Origin: Anaerolineae bacterium
GTDB taxonomy: Bacteria; Chloroflexota; Anaerolineae; Promineifilales; Promineifilaceae
DNA: 64,000 bases
Direction of reading: 5' to 3'
NCBI GenBank assembly: GCA_020848035.1
Contig: JADLAX010000006.1
Coordinates: 26,245-90,244, forward strand
Shown piece after piece: positions 7,741 through 14,919 of the stretch. Numbering within the stretch: the stretch's first letter is position 1; each line of letters starts with the position of its first letter. The notes below the pieces were generated by a model. It did no database searches, was not told the DNA's origin, and saw only the letters and a program-made list of their open reading frames with translations. Position numbers and translations under genes: made by a program.

Positions 7741-9138
7741 TTACTGGTTAAAGGTACGGTTGGCTTCGTTGCAGATGGTGGCGGCGAAGTCGTCGATGCT
7801 GGTTTCGCCATTGAGAACGGCCGTAACCGCCGGGCCCATCACCGCGTCAAACTCCGGCCAGCTGCCAGCCCACAGGGGGCCTTCGGTGGCGGGGTTGCGC
7901 GCCAGGCCGTTCAGGAACGCCTGGTTGTTGGCCGGGGGGGAGAAGGTCAGGAAGGCATCCAGCGCTTCCTGGCTGACGCGGCTGGGCACGTTGGCGCCCA
8001 ACTCGGCAATCTTGCCCTGGGTTTCGGCGGTGGTCAGCGCCTGCACCAGCGCCCACGCTTCTTCGGGATGCTCGGTGTTGGCGTTCACCACGTAAGCACC
8101 CCAGAACAGCCAGTTGCTCGGGCCAGCGGGACCATCGGGCAGTTCAACCACGTCCCAGTTGAAGTTGGCCGATGCACGAGCGCCGGGGGTGGCCCAACGG
8201 CCGTTCTGGAACATACCCACTTTACCAGCCAGGAACGGCGGTTCGCTGTCTTCACCGTAAGGCACGGCTACGTTGAACTCCTGGTAGATGCGCTGCTCAA
8301 ACTCCAGACCGGCCAAAGCTTCGGCCGTGTCCAGACCACAAGCGGTGCGATCTTCATTGTAGAAGCTGCCGCCAGCGGCGTTGATCCAGTAGCCATACGG
8401 ACCCCACCACGCATTTTGGCCGTAGCCGTAAATGTCGTCGCCCAGGGCGTTGATGGCGGAAGCCACCTCAATAAAGGTGTCCCAGTTCCATTCGCCGTTG
8501 GCCGCCAGTTCACGCGGATCCGGCGCGCCAGATTCGGCCAGCAGGTCCAGGTTCAGGTAGAGGGCAAAGGTAGACACGTCACGCGGCAGACCCCACAGCG
8601 TTTCGCCGGTGTTGCCGGTTTCCGGGTTGAAGGTCAGGTGGAACATTGGGCCAGGGTAGAAATCGGCGTCGCTGTAGCCGTCGGTCGCGTCGGCCAGGTC
8701 ACGCATGTCCAGAATCAGGCCACGGGTGGCAAAGTCGGCAATGTCGGTTCCGGGAATCCAGAAGACATCGGGGGCGGTGCCAGCGGCCAATTCGGTCTTC
8801 AACACGTCCTGGTAGCTGGAGCTTTCGCTGCCACCCGGTTCATAAACCAGGGTGATATTGTCCAGGCTGGCGTCCAGGTCGTTGCTCACGGATTGGTAAA
8901 CGTCAATTTCAGCCTGGTTGTCGGGGCGGGTACGCCAACGCAGTTCCACCTCCGCCATTTCTTCTTCGGCAGCGGGTTCTTCGGCGGTATCGGCGGGTTC
9001 TTCAGCGGTATCGGCCGCTTCGGTTGTGTCGGCAGCTTCTTCGGCGGGTTCTTCAGCGGTATCGCTGCCGCCACAAGCTACCAGTAAAGCCATTGCCAAA
9101 AGGGCAATCAGGATAAGCCAAAATCTTTTCAGATTCAT
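7741..9138 (-). CDS. Extracellular sugar-binding lipoprotein of the ABC importer
   Basis: This is a 465-aa solute-binding protein of family 1. The signal peptide MNLKRFWLILIALLAMALL precedes the lipobox LLVAC (lipid-anchored Cys22). A very acidic linker of TAEEPAEEAADT-like repeats (about 25-65) follows, then the mature binding fold starting at EVELRWRTRPDNQAE. The C-terminal region has the usual NGRWATPGA and WALVQALTTAETQGK elements. It captures the sugar outside the membrane for the two downstream permeases. A strong GAGGAGAGAG ribosome-binding site precedes the ATG. Confidence 0.93.
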   Translation of the reverse strand: MNLKRFWLILIALLAMALLVACGGSDTAEEPAEEAADTTEAADTAEEPADTAEEPAAEEEMAEVELRWRTRPDNQAEIDVYQSVSNDLDASLDNITLVYEPGGSESSSYQDVLKTELAAGTAPDVFWIPGTDIADFATRGLILDMRDLADATDGYSDADFYPGPMFHLTFNPETGNTGETLWGLPRDVSTFALYLNLDLLAESGAPDPRELAANGEWNWDTFIEVASAINALGDDIYGYGQNAWWGPYGYWINAAGGSFYNEDRTACGLDTAEALAGLEFEQRIYQEFNVAVPYGEDSEPPFLAGKVGMFQNGRWATPGARASANFNWDVVELPDGPAGPSNWLFWGAYVVNANTEHPEEAWALVQALTTAETQGKIAELGANVPSRVSQEALDAFLTFSPPANNQAFLNGLARNPATEGPLWAGSWPEFDAVMGPAVTAVLNGETSIDDFAATICNEANRTFNQ

Positions 9139-9285
9139 TTAAATCTCTCTCCTCGTAGATATTTTAGATAGAAAAGGTTTTTAGAAATTGGGTGTTGGAA
9201 TCTTCCGGTGTTTTCATCACCTCCTTCAAAAATTGGGTTTGTGTTGTTTGAATGATGTCTGGTGTGTTGGAAAACGGCCGTTCCC

Positions 9286-10293
9286 CTACAAAATTGGCGT
9301 CGTAGAATGACGGGAAACCAGGGTGGCCGGTAACGTTAAATGCTGCTTTTGCGTGTTGGGATTGCTCACCGCTTCGATGAGCAGCTGGGCCGCCAGACGG
9401 CCGATTTCCGCAAAATCCTGCCGCAAGGTGGTCAGCGGCGGCGACAAGTAAGACGCCATCGGAATGTCGTCTACGCCGATGAGCGACAGCTGATCCGGCA
9501 CGACCAGGTTCAGCTCGGCGGCGGCGCGCAGCACACCAGCGGCCATCTGGTCGTTTTGCACAAAGATGGCTGTCGGCGGCGTTTCTGCCTGCATCAGCTG
9601 GTGCAGGGCGGCAAAGCCGGAGGCGGCTTGCCAATCCCCTTCCACCACAAACTGGGGCGGCTGGGGCAGTCCGGCACTTTGGAGCGCCTGCTGGTAACCT
9701 GCCAGACGGTCCTGAGCGCAATCTTCCACCATGCGCCCGGTGATGGTGGCAATGTGGCGATGGCCCTGCTGCAGCAAATGGTTGGTGGCCGTCACGGCCA
9801 CGGCTACGTCATCCAGCGCCACAGAGTTCACCGCATCTTCGCGAGGGCGCGCCCCGGCAAACACCACGGGGAATTGGTCGGGCAGGTGGTTAAAACGGCC
9901 GTCCGCATACGGATTGATCACCATGATGCCCTCGGTCTGGCGGCTGGGCACCAGCTGCTCGATGAGAGCCGTAAAAATCTGTTCGTCAGGGGCCGAGGCG
10001 GAGAGCAAAAAGAAGCCATGCTGCCGTGCTTCTTGTTCGGCACCCTGGATGATGCGGGCGAAGGTGTAGTCGGTGAGGTTGGGGGCAATGCAGGCGAGGA
10101 TGCCGGTGCGTCCCTTGGCCATGGAGCGGGCGATGGCGCTGGGGCTGTAGCCCAGGCTCTCAATGGCGGCTTCCACTTTGGCGCGTGTTTCGGGGCTCAC
10201 ACGCTCATTGTCGTTGATCACGCGTGACACGGTTTGGTGAGACACACCCGCTTCGGCAGCCACATCCCGAATGGTAATTGACGCTCGCGCCAT
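9286..10293 (-). CDS. LacI-family transcriptional regulator
   Basis: This 335-aa repressor-type regulator probably controls the sugar cluster. The HTH is ITIRDVAAEAGVSHQTVSRV (about residues 5-24), followed by the hinge YSPSAIARSMAKGRTG and a periplasmic-binding-protein-like effector domain. The start at 10293 is preferred over one 12 codons upstream because AGGAGA precedes it at good spacing and the upstream region is the operator. It is the first gene of the minus-strand cluster; the binding-protein gene follows after 147 bases. The effector is likely the sugar or its phosphorylated form. Confidence 0.92.
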   Translation of the reverse strand: MARASITIRDVAAEAGVSHQTVSRVINDNERVSPETRAKVEAAIESLGYSPSAIARSMAKGRTGILACIAPNLTDYTFARIIQGAEQEARQHGFFLLSASAPDEQIFTALIEQLVPSRQTEGIMVINPYADGRFNHLPDQFPVVFAGARPREDAVNSVALDDVAVAVTATNHLLQQGHRHIATITGRMVEDCAQDRLAGYQQALQSAGLPQPPQFVVEGDWQAASGFAALHQLMQAETPPTAIFVQNDQMAAGVLRAAAELNLVVPDQLSLIGVDDIPMASYLSPPLTTLRQDFAEIGRLAAQLLIEAVSNPNTQKQHLTLPATLVSRHSTTPIL

Positions 10294-10315
10294 GAGGCTT
10301 TCTCCTGCTTGCTCC

Positions 10316-10343
10316 ATGTTACCGGTCACGTGACCGGTAACAT
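10316..10343. promoter_or_regulatory. LacI-type operator, perfect 28-bp palindrome
   Basis: Half-site ATGTTACCGGTCAC is followed directly by its exact reverse complement, giving the central CpG typical of LacI/PurR operators. It lies 22 bases upstream of the LacI-family start, in the expected position for autorepression of the regulator and therefore of the operon. Confidence 0.85.
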
Positions 10344-10427
10344 AAGATTACTGCCGTTGGGCAACTTTGTCAAGAAAGTGAAGGGAGAGTTGGTGGTTTT
10401 GTCTAACTTTGGGGTACGGTGGCATAA

Positions 10428-10457
10428 GAAAAAGGCGGTTCGCTGTCGAACCGCCTA
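10428..10457 (-). terminator. Rho-independent terminator of the DUF411 gene
   Basis: On the minus strand a 10-base stem (AGGCGGTTCG with CGAACCGCCT) closes a short loop and is followed by a T run. It sits 33 bases after the DUF411 stop and separates that gene from the LacI operon. Confidence 0.85.
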
Positions 10458-10489
10458 TGCCAGGGGGGAGTTGTTGAACGGGGGAAAAA

Positions 10490-10966
10490 CTAAGGGTAAG
10501 AGGCGTAAACGGCCGTTTCACCCGCGTCGTTAAACGTAAATACGTCGTACGCTTCGGGCGCCCGGCTGGGGTCTTCCATGCCAGGGGAGCCGACGGGCAT
10601 GCCGGGCACGCCAATGCCCAGCACATCTGGTTTTTCTGCTAATAACCGGCTGATTTCCGCCGCCGGTACGTGTCCTTCAATGATATAGCCATCAACGACG
10701 GCCGTATGGCATGAATAGAGCGACATGGGTACCTGGTAACGATTCTTGACTTCAACCAGGTTGTTAATCCCTTTTTCCACCACGGTGAATCCGTTTTCTT
10801 CCAGGTGGGCGCTCCAATCGCCACAGCAGCCTCAGGAAGGTGACTTAAAAACAGTCACCACGCCTGGCTCAGCGACAATCGCCAGGGGGTCTGCTTCTGC
10901 TTCGGCACTGCATGCTGCCAGGGCCGCCAACAGCAGCAGCAGGATGATGCGCAAACTGTATCTCAT
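10490..10966 (-). CDS. DUF411 metal-binding lipoprotein, candidate selenoprotein (in-frame TGA at codon 45)
   Basis: DUF411 proteins are small, often copper-linked, exported proteins with a CGCC motif. The ATG at 10966 follows GGAGGACC and starts a lipoprotein signal (LRIILLLLLAALAAC). The frame runs VTVFKSPS, then TGA at 10834-10832, then GCCGDWSAHLEENGF, and continues to 10490. The TGA falls exactly where the family has the first Cys of CGCC, so selenocysteine (U45) is the simplest reading; total 158 aa. The rest is typical: EGHVPAAEI and GVPGMPVGSPGMEDP. Alternatives are a Cys-to-stop mutation or an assembly error. No selA, selB or selC is in this window. A terminator follows. Confidence 0.75.
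10805..10824 (-). promoter_or_regulatory. Candidate SECIS-like hairpin just after the TGA
   Basis: On the minus strand GTGGCG and CGCCCAC pair with one bulged C around a 7-base loop ATTGGAG, 7 bases after the TGA codon. Bacterial SECIS elements sit immediately downstream of the Sec codon with a small G-containing loop, so the position is roughly right. It is rather close, however, and a second stem (CCACC...GGTGG) lies further on. Read by eye only. Confidence 0.35.
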
Positions 10967-11194
10967 GGGTGGTCCTCCAATAAATTTGAAAAGGTTTGGG
11001 ATCAGCTGATGCTGCATTTCTGACCCGAATGGGTGAAAGGATACCGCCATGCATAAGAAAAAAGTATTGACTTCAGTAAGTAAATCTTATGGAAGAATGT
11101 AACAATCAATGAGGCGTCTATGATTAATGGTTGAACATTCCGACGAAACAACGATAATTGGCAGCGATTTTTTGTTAGCCACAGGGAATAGTTT

Positions 11195-11536
11195 ATGAAG
11201 ACACCCGCCGGAAAAGAGTGCCGTTTTTATTACCAAAATTTTCATCGCGGAAAATCAGACCAGGAATGCCGCCTCATCATGGCCAATCCCCGCTCTGAGG
11301 CGTGGCGGCCCAACGACTGCCACAACTGCCCCGTGCCCGATATTTTGCTGGCCAACAGCAATCCCAACCTGGTGCTGGAAGCCAGCATCGAGAAAGGTTT
11401 CCTGGGCTTTAACCGGCGGGTGGCGGTGAAGGCGTTTTGCAGCAAACACCTGATCGATGTGCCCAAACCGCACGTGGGCTGCCCGGAATGTGCCAAAGAG
11501 AAGCCAGGTTTGCCCGATTTGTTTAACAATCTTTAG
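11195..11536 (+). CDS. Small Cys-rich conserved-type protein of unknown function
   Basis: I do not recognise a named family. The 113-aa protein has four Cys clusters: ECRFYYQ (residue 9), DQECRL (24), DCHNCPVP (43-46) and FCSKHL with GCPECAKEK near the end. These suggest one or two zinc ribbons or an Fe-S site. It has no signal peptide or membrane segment. It is transcribed away from the DUF411 gene across a 228-base divergent gap holding a possible TTGACT -35 near 11069. It stands alone, with a word-repeat gap behind it. Confidence 0.75.
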   Translation: MKTPAGKECRFYYQNFHRGKSDQECRLIMANPRSEAWRPNDCHNCPVPDILLANSNPNLVLEASIEKGFLGFNRRVAVKAFCSKHLIDVPKPHVGCPECAKEKPGLPDLFNNL

Positions 11537-11733
11537 AAGAGTGGGAAGTGAAAAGTTGAAAGTGATAAGTGATTGAGTGCGGCGTATCACTTGCTGAACT
11601 GCTGACTTGCCTTCACAAGAGACTTCACGAGTGGGCGCACCCCCACGAATAAAAATCAGCAGATTTCGCAGATTTACCCGATTTTTATCCGCGTTTATCA
11701 GCGTTAATCCGCGGCCAATTTTTAAGGGAGCGT
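11537..11733. repeat. Gap of hairpin words (AAGTGATAAGTG; CAGATTTCGCAGATTT)
   Basis: No gene is seen. The left part has GAAGTGAAAAGTTGAAAGTGATAAGTG words. The right part has ATCAGCAGATTTCGCAGATTTACC followed by ATCCGCGTTTATCAGCGTTAATCCGCGG; the same ATCCGCG words reappear near 22545 and 48903. The HAD ATG follows an AAGGGAG ribosome-binding site. Confidence 0.5.
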
Positions 11734-12450
11734 ATGTTAAAAGCTGTTCTGTTTGATTTAGACGATACCCTGCTGGGCAACGACATGGATCGTTTTTTGC
11801 CCGCTTATTTTGCCCTGTTGGGCCAACATGCGGAGCGTTACCTGCCCCGCGACCGTTTTTTGCAGGAGTTGATGACCTGCACCGAAGCGATGATTCGCGA
11901 TGTGGACCCGACATTGAGCAATCGGGATGTTTTTTGGCAACATTTTGCCCGGCGCACCGGGCTGGATGTGGATGAGCTGGAAGCGTTTTTTGAGCAGTTC
12001 TACCGCCACCAGTTTCACCAACTGCGCGACCGGACGGAGAAACGGCCGTTTGCCGCCGAGCTCGTGCAATTTTGTCTGGATCAAAACCTGGAGGTGGTGG
12101 TGGCCACCAATCCGCTTTTCCCCCTCATCGCCATCGAGGCGCGGCTGACGTGGGGCGGGCTGCCGGTGGACCAGTTCAACTTTGCCCTGGTAACCGCCTA
12201 CGAAAACATGCACGCTGCCAAGCCACAGCCTGCCTACTACAGCGAAATCCTGGACAAAATTGGCTGCGCCCCAGAAGAGGCGCTCATGGTGGGCAACGAT
12301 TGGGAAGCCGACATTTTGCCCGCCCACAGCGTGGGCCTACAAACCTTCTGGCTGTCGCTGGACGGAGCCCCGCTGCCTGCTGAACTGCCGGTGCCAAACG
12401 GCCGTACCCTCCAAGACGTACACACCTTCATCAAATCGCACCTGGAATAA
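11734..12450 (+). CDS. HAD-superfamily hydrolase
   Basis: This is a 238-aa cytoplasmic phosphatase-type HAD protein. Motif I is LFDLDDTLLGND (D8/D10), motif II is VVVATN, and motif III/IV is GNDWEADILPAHSVGL. A helical C1 cap lies between residues 20 and 100. It resembles the YjjG/GppH-like subgroup, but the substrate is not predictable. AAGGGAG precedes the ATG. It converges with the PfkB kinase across a hairpin. Confidence 0.87.
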   Translation: MLKAVLFDLDDTLLGNDMDRFLPAYFALLGQHAERYLPRDRFLQELMTCTEAMIRDVDPTLSNRDVFWQHFARRTGLDVDELEAFFEQFYRHQFHQLRDRTEKRPFAAELVQFCLDQNLEVVVATNPLFPLIAIEARLTWGGLPVDQFNFALVTAYENMHAAKPQPAYYSEILDKIGCAPEEALMVGNDWEADILPAHSVGLQTFWLSLDGAPLPAELPVPNGRTLQDVHTFIKSHLE

Positions 12451-12476
12451 TTACACACCATTGCTCTGTAGTTTTT

Positions 12477-12543
12477 ACCGCGGAGAGCGCAGAGAGCGCA
12501 GAGAAAGAAAAAAACTCTGCGTCCTCCGCGCTCTCCGCGGTTA
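12477..12543. terminator. Long bidirectional hairpin between convergent genes
   Basis: Arms of CCGCGGAGAGCGCAGAG words and their complement CTCTGCG..CGCTCTCCGCGG pair around an A-rich loop. The right arm runs into the kinase stop codon. It probably terminates both converging genes, although no long T run follows on the plus strand. Confidence 0.6.
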
Positions 12544-13530
12544 ATTTTTCAGCAGTGCTAGACGAGTGTGAGCTTCCTCTTTGCGGCTGAGGGCATACAG
12601 AGCACCGTAGCCTTCAATGACCAGTGAGGCGGCGACGAGGCCGTAGGGGATGGCCTGGGCCGGGTCGCCTGTGTGGGCCAGCCCCACCATGAAACCGCCG
12701 CAGAAGCTGTCGCCCGCGCCAGTTACATCCACCAGGCGCGGGTCGTTGGCGGGGTGAAAGGCGGGGAAGGGGGTGATGGTTTGGGTACGGCCGTTCACCA
12801 ACAACACCCCCGCCGCGCCATTTTTCACCACTACCCACTGTGCTCCCCACTTTGTGAGCGTCAGCGCCGCCTCGCCTAAATCCACGTCATCGCCAAACAA
12901 CGAGCGAATCTCCATCGCGCTGGGCAAAAAGACGTCAATCTGCGGCAAAATTTGCTGAATGTAGGCGGTGCGTTCGGGCACCATGTACCGCTCGCCGGGG
13001 TCGAGGGTGATTTGCCGGATGCCATTTTTGCGCAGCCAGGCAGGCACGTTCAGGTGGGTGGCCAGGGCGGCGGGGGAGAGGTGAACGGCCGTCACCTCAC
13101 GCCATCTTTCTGGCCAATCTTCTGGGCGCAGTGCCAGCGGTTCGTAGTTGTGCGGGTCGTCCTGGCCGGGGGTGGAATGCGCGTAATCGCGCAGGGCGGC
13201 GGGCAGCGGTTGGCCGATGCGGGCAAAGTGGGCGGCGGGATTGGTGTCCTCACGACGGCCGTCTGGCAGATAGGCAAAAAAAGTGCGGTGATCCTGCGGC
13301 GTTTCCAGCCGCACCAGCCCATCGATGCCGATCTGGTGGCCGGTGAGCGGCTCCAGCCACGCCTGCGGGTAGTTGCGGCCAAGGCGCGCCCAGAGGTGCA
13401 CCGGTTCGCCCCACAGCGCCGCGCCAACGGCCGCATACAGCCCATTGCCGCCCACCATTTCCACCCGCGCCGCGCCGTCGTGGGTGATCAAATAATCCAT
13501 GCGCATGCCGCCTGCGGTGACAAACATCAA
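12541..13530 (-). CDS. PfkB-family carbohydrate kinase
   Basis: This 329-aa ribokinase-fold kinase has the substrate-side glycine motif MVGGNGLYAAVGAALWG near residue 25. The C-terminal ATP/anion-hole signature is DVTGAGDSFCGGFMVGLAHT, with D the catalytic base. The protein begins MMFVTAGGMRMDYLI. It lies 9 bases after the SIS-domain gene on the same strand, so the two are co-transcribed and probably act on the same amino- or keto-sugar phosphate, for instance in fructosamine-type degradation; the substrate is inferred only. Confidence 0.88.
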   Translation of the reverse strand: MMFVTAGGMRMDYLITHDGAARVEMVGGNGLYAAVGAALWGEPVHLWARLGRNYPQAWLEPLTGHQIGIDGLVRLETPQDHRTFFAYLPDGRREDTNPAAHFARIGQPLPAALRDYAHSTPGQDDPHNYEPLALRPEDWPERWREVTAVHLSPAALATHLNVPAWLRKNGIRQITLDPGERYMVPERTAYIQQILPQIDVFLPSAMEIRSLFGDDVDLGEAALTLTKWGAQWVVVKNGAAGVLLVNGRTQTITPFPAFHPANDPRLVDVTGAGDSFCGGFMVGLAHTGDPAQAIPYGLVAASLVIEGYGALYALSRKEEAHTRLALLKN

Positions 13531-13539
13531 TTACCCCAA

Positions 13540-14712
13540 TTATCGCCTGACTTCCGTGATTTGTGCGCTGCTGCGGATGCGGGAGATGCCGCCGCCGCCC
13601 TCTATGCTGCGGCCGCCGCCGAAGCCGCGAAAGTAGGGTTCGCCCAGCAGCTGGGCGCGAGTGGCGGCAAACAGGGTGCCCGGCAGGCAGGTGAGCAGCG
13701 GCGAGAAACATTCGCGAGTCGGCACGGCCGTTTCCCACCTGAAATCTGCTCCAGGATGATTGGCCAATTGGCTATCTTGTGGCGCAATCACCGCCACACG
13801 TCGCCCGATGGCTTTGGCCGCTGTTACCAGCTCCAGCGCCCGCCCCTCGTCCCAGCCGCCCGCGCCGATGAACACGGTGGGCGTGGCCACCTGCCGCCCA
13901 AAATATTGCAGATGGGCCCATTCTTCGCTGTCTTGGGCCACGGCCGTATCTCCACTTGCCTCCAAAATTTTGGCCGCGCTAAAGAGCGCCGTGCCGACGT
14001 TTGGCCCCGCGCCGCAAAAGACAAAGTGGTCGGCGTCGTGCCACGCCTCGGCGGCCTGCCGGGTGGTTTTGTCGCTGCGGGCGATGGTGTGGGCCATGAG
14101 ATCGGCCGTGTGGGCCAGTTCGCGGCGCAGCTGGTTGGCCGTGGTTTTGCTCAGGTGGCTGCGATGTTCGCCCAGCTGGATGGCGCACAGGTAAAGTGCC
14201 AGCTGCGACGCAACGTAACTGCGCGTGCCGGGCACAATCAAGCCTTGCAGCTCGGCGGGGAGGGGCGGTACGGCCGTTTCCAACACAAATTCTGCCGCTT
14301 GCCCCAGTGGGCTGGTGGGATTGCCGGTGAGGGCAACGGCCGTTGCGCCCGCCTGCCTGGCCAGCGTTAGTGCCTCCACCGTGCGGCTCACCCCGCCGCT
14401 CACCGACGCGGCCAGCACCAGGTTGCGGCCGCGCCCCGTCTCTGGCAAAAAGCCGACGGCGTAGCGGGCAAACTGCATGGCGGTCATGGGTTCGCAGGGC
14501 AGCCCGGCCAGCTGTTCAAAGGCCAGTTCGGCGTTGAGCGGGGCAAAGTAGCTGTCGCCGCAGCCGGTGGTGAAGACGCGGCTGATTTTTTGGCTGAGGG
14601 CGGGGGTGAGGGTGTGACGAACGGCCGTAACCAGCTCATCCATCATCGTTTCCACCATTTCTGGCAGGGTGTCTACCTGTTGATGCAGTGCAGAGCGATT
14701 CTCTGGGATCAT
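13540..14712 (-). CDS. SIS-domain sugar-phosphate isomerase/deglycase-like protein
   Basis: This 390-aa protein has two SIS domains, as in GlmS isomerase, AgaS and FrlB. The first has TTGCGDSYFAPLNAELAFE and SVSGGVSRTVEALTLA (phosphosugar-binding Ser/Thr loop). The second has FCGAGPNVGTALFSAAKI and VIAPQDSQL. It has no glutaminase domain. A deglycase or isomerase acting on an aminosugar phosphate is the likely role, with the following PfkB kinase as partner. It is first in the two-gene unit and divergent from the secreted beta-helix gene at 14920. Confidence 0.85.
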   Translation of the reverse strand: MIPENRSALHQQVDTLPEMVETMMDELVTAVRHTLTPALSQKISRVFTTGCGDSYFAPLNAELAFEQLAGLPCEPMTAMQFARYAVGFLPETGRGRNLVLAASVSGGVSRTVEALTLARQAGATAVALTGNPTSPLGQAAEFVLETAVPPLPAELQGLIVPGTRSYVASQLALYLCAIQLGEHRSHLSKTTANQLRRELAHTADLMAHTIARSDKTTRQAAEAWHDADHFVFCGAGPNVGTALFSAAKILEASGDTAVAQDSEEWAHLQYFGRQVATPTVFIGAGGWDEGRALELVTAAKAIGRRVAVIAPQDSQLANHPGADFRWETAVPTRECFSPLLTCLPGTLFAATRAQLLGEPYFRGFGGGRSIEGGGGISRIRSSAQITEVRR

Positions 14713-14919
14713 GGGTCTGTTTTTGCGGGTGCTTAACGTGTTCCTTAAGCCTTTTTCAGGACAATAATGGGAAATAGGTCATGATGGCGCGGGTAGTTGT
14801 TCCAGTATTAAAAATGGCAAAAGTGACTCTCTAAACCGAGACGCCTGGGCTAATTTGGACAGGTGAAACTTTGGCCATAAGCGTGCCATTTTACCACGGG
14901 AGTTGCGGAGCTGTTAAAA

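Noticed and set aside
7606..9087. 493-codon plus-strand frame opposite the binding protein
   Set aside because: The GAA/GCG-rich acidic linker of the real gene reads as repetitive Gly/Phe on the other strand. No ribosome-binding site or family.
10490..11050. Two separate short genes, a 72-residue lipoprotein and a 97-residue DUF411
   Set aside because: The two parts are in the same frame, joined by one TGA, and together give one full DUF411 protein. The second part has no own start with a ribosome-binding site.
12952..14370. 472-codon plus-strand frame opposite the SIS and PfkB genes
   Set aside because: Antisense shadow of two genes with clear catalytic motifs.
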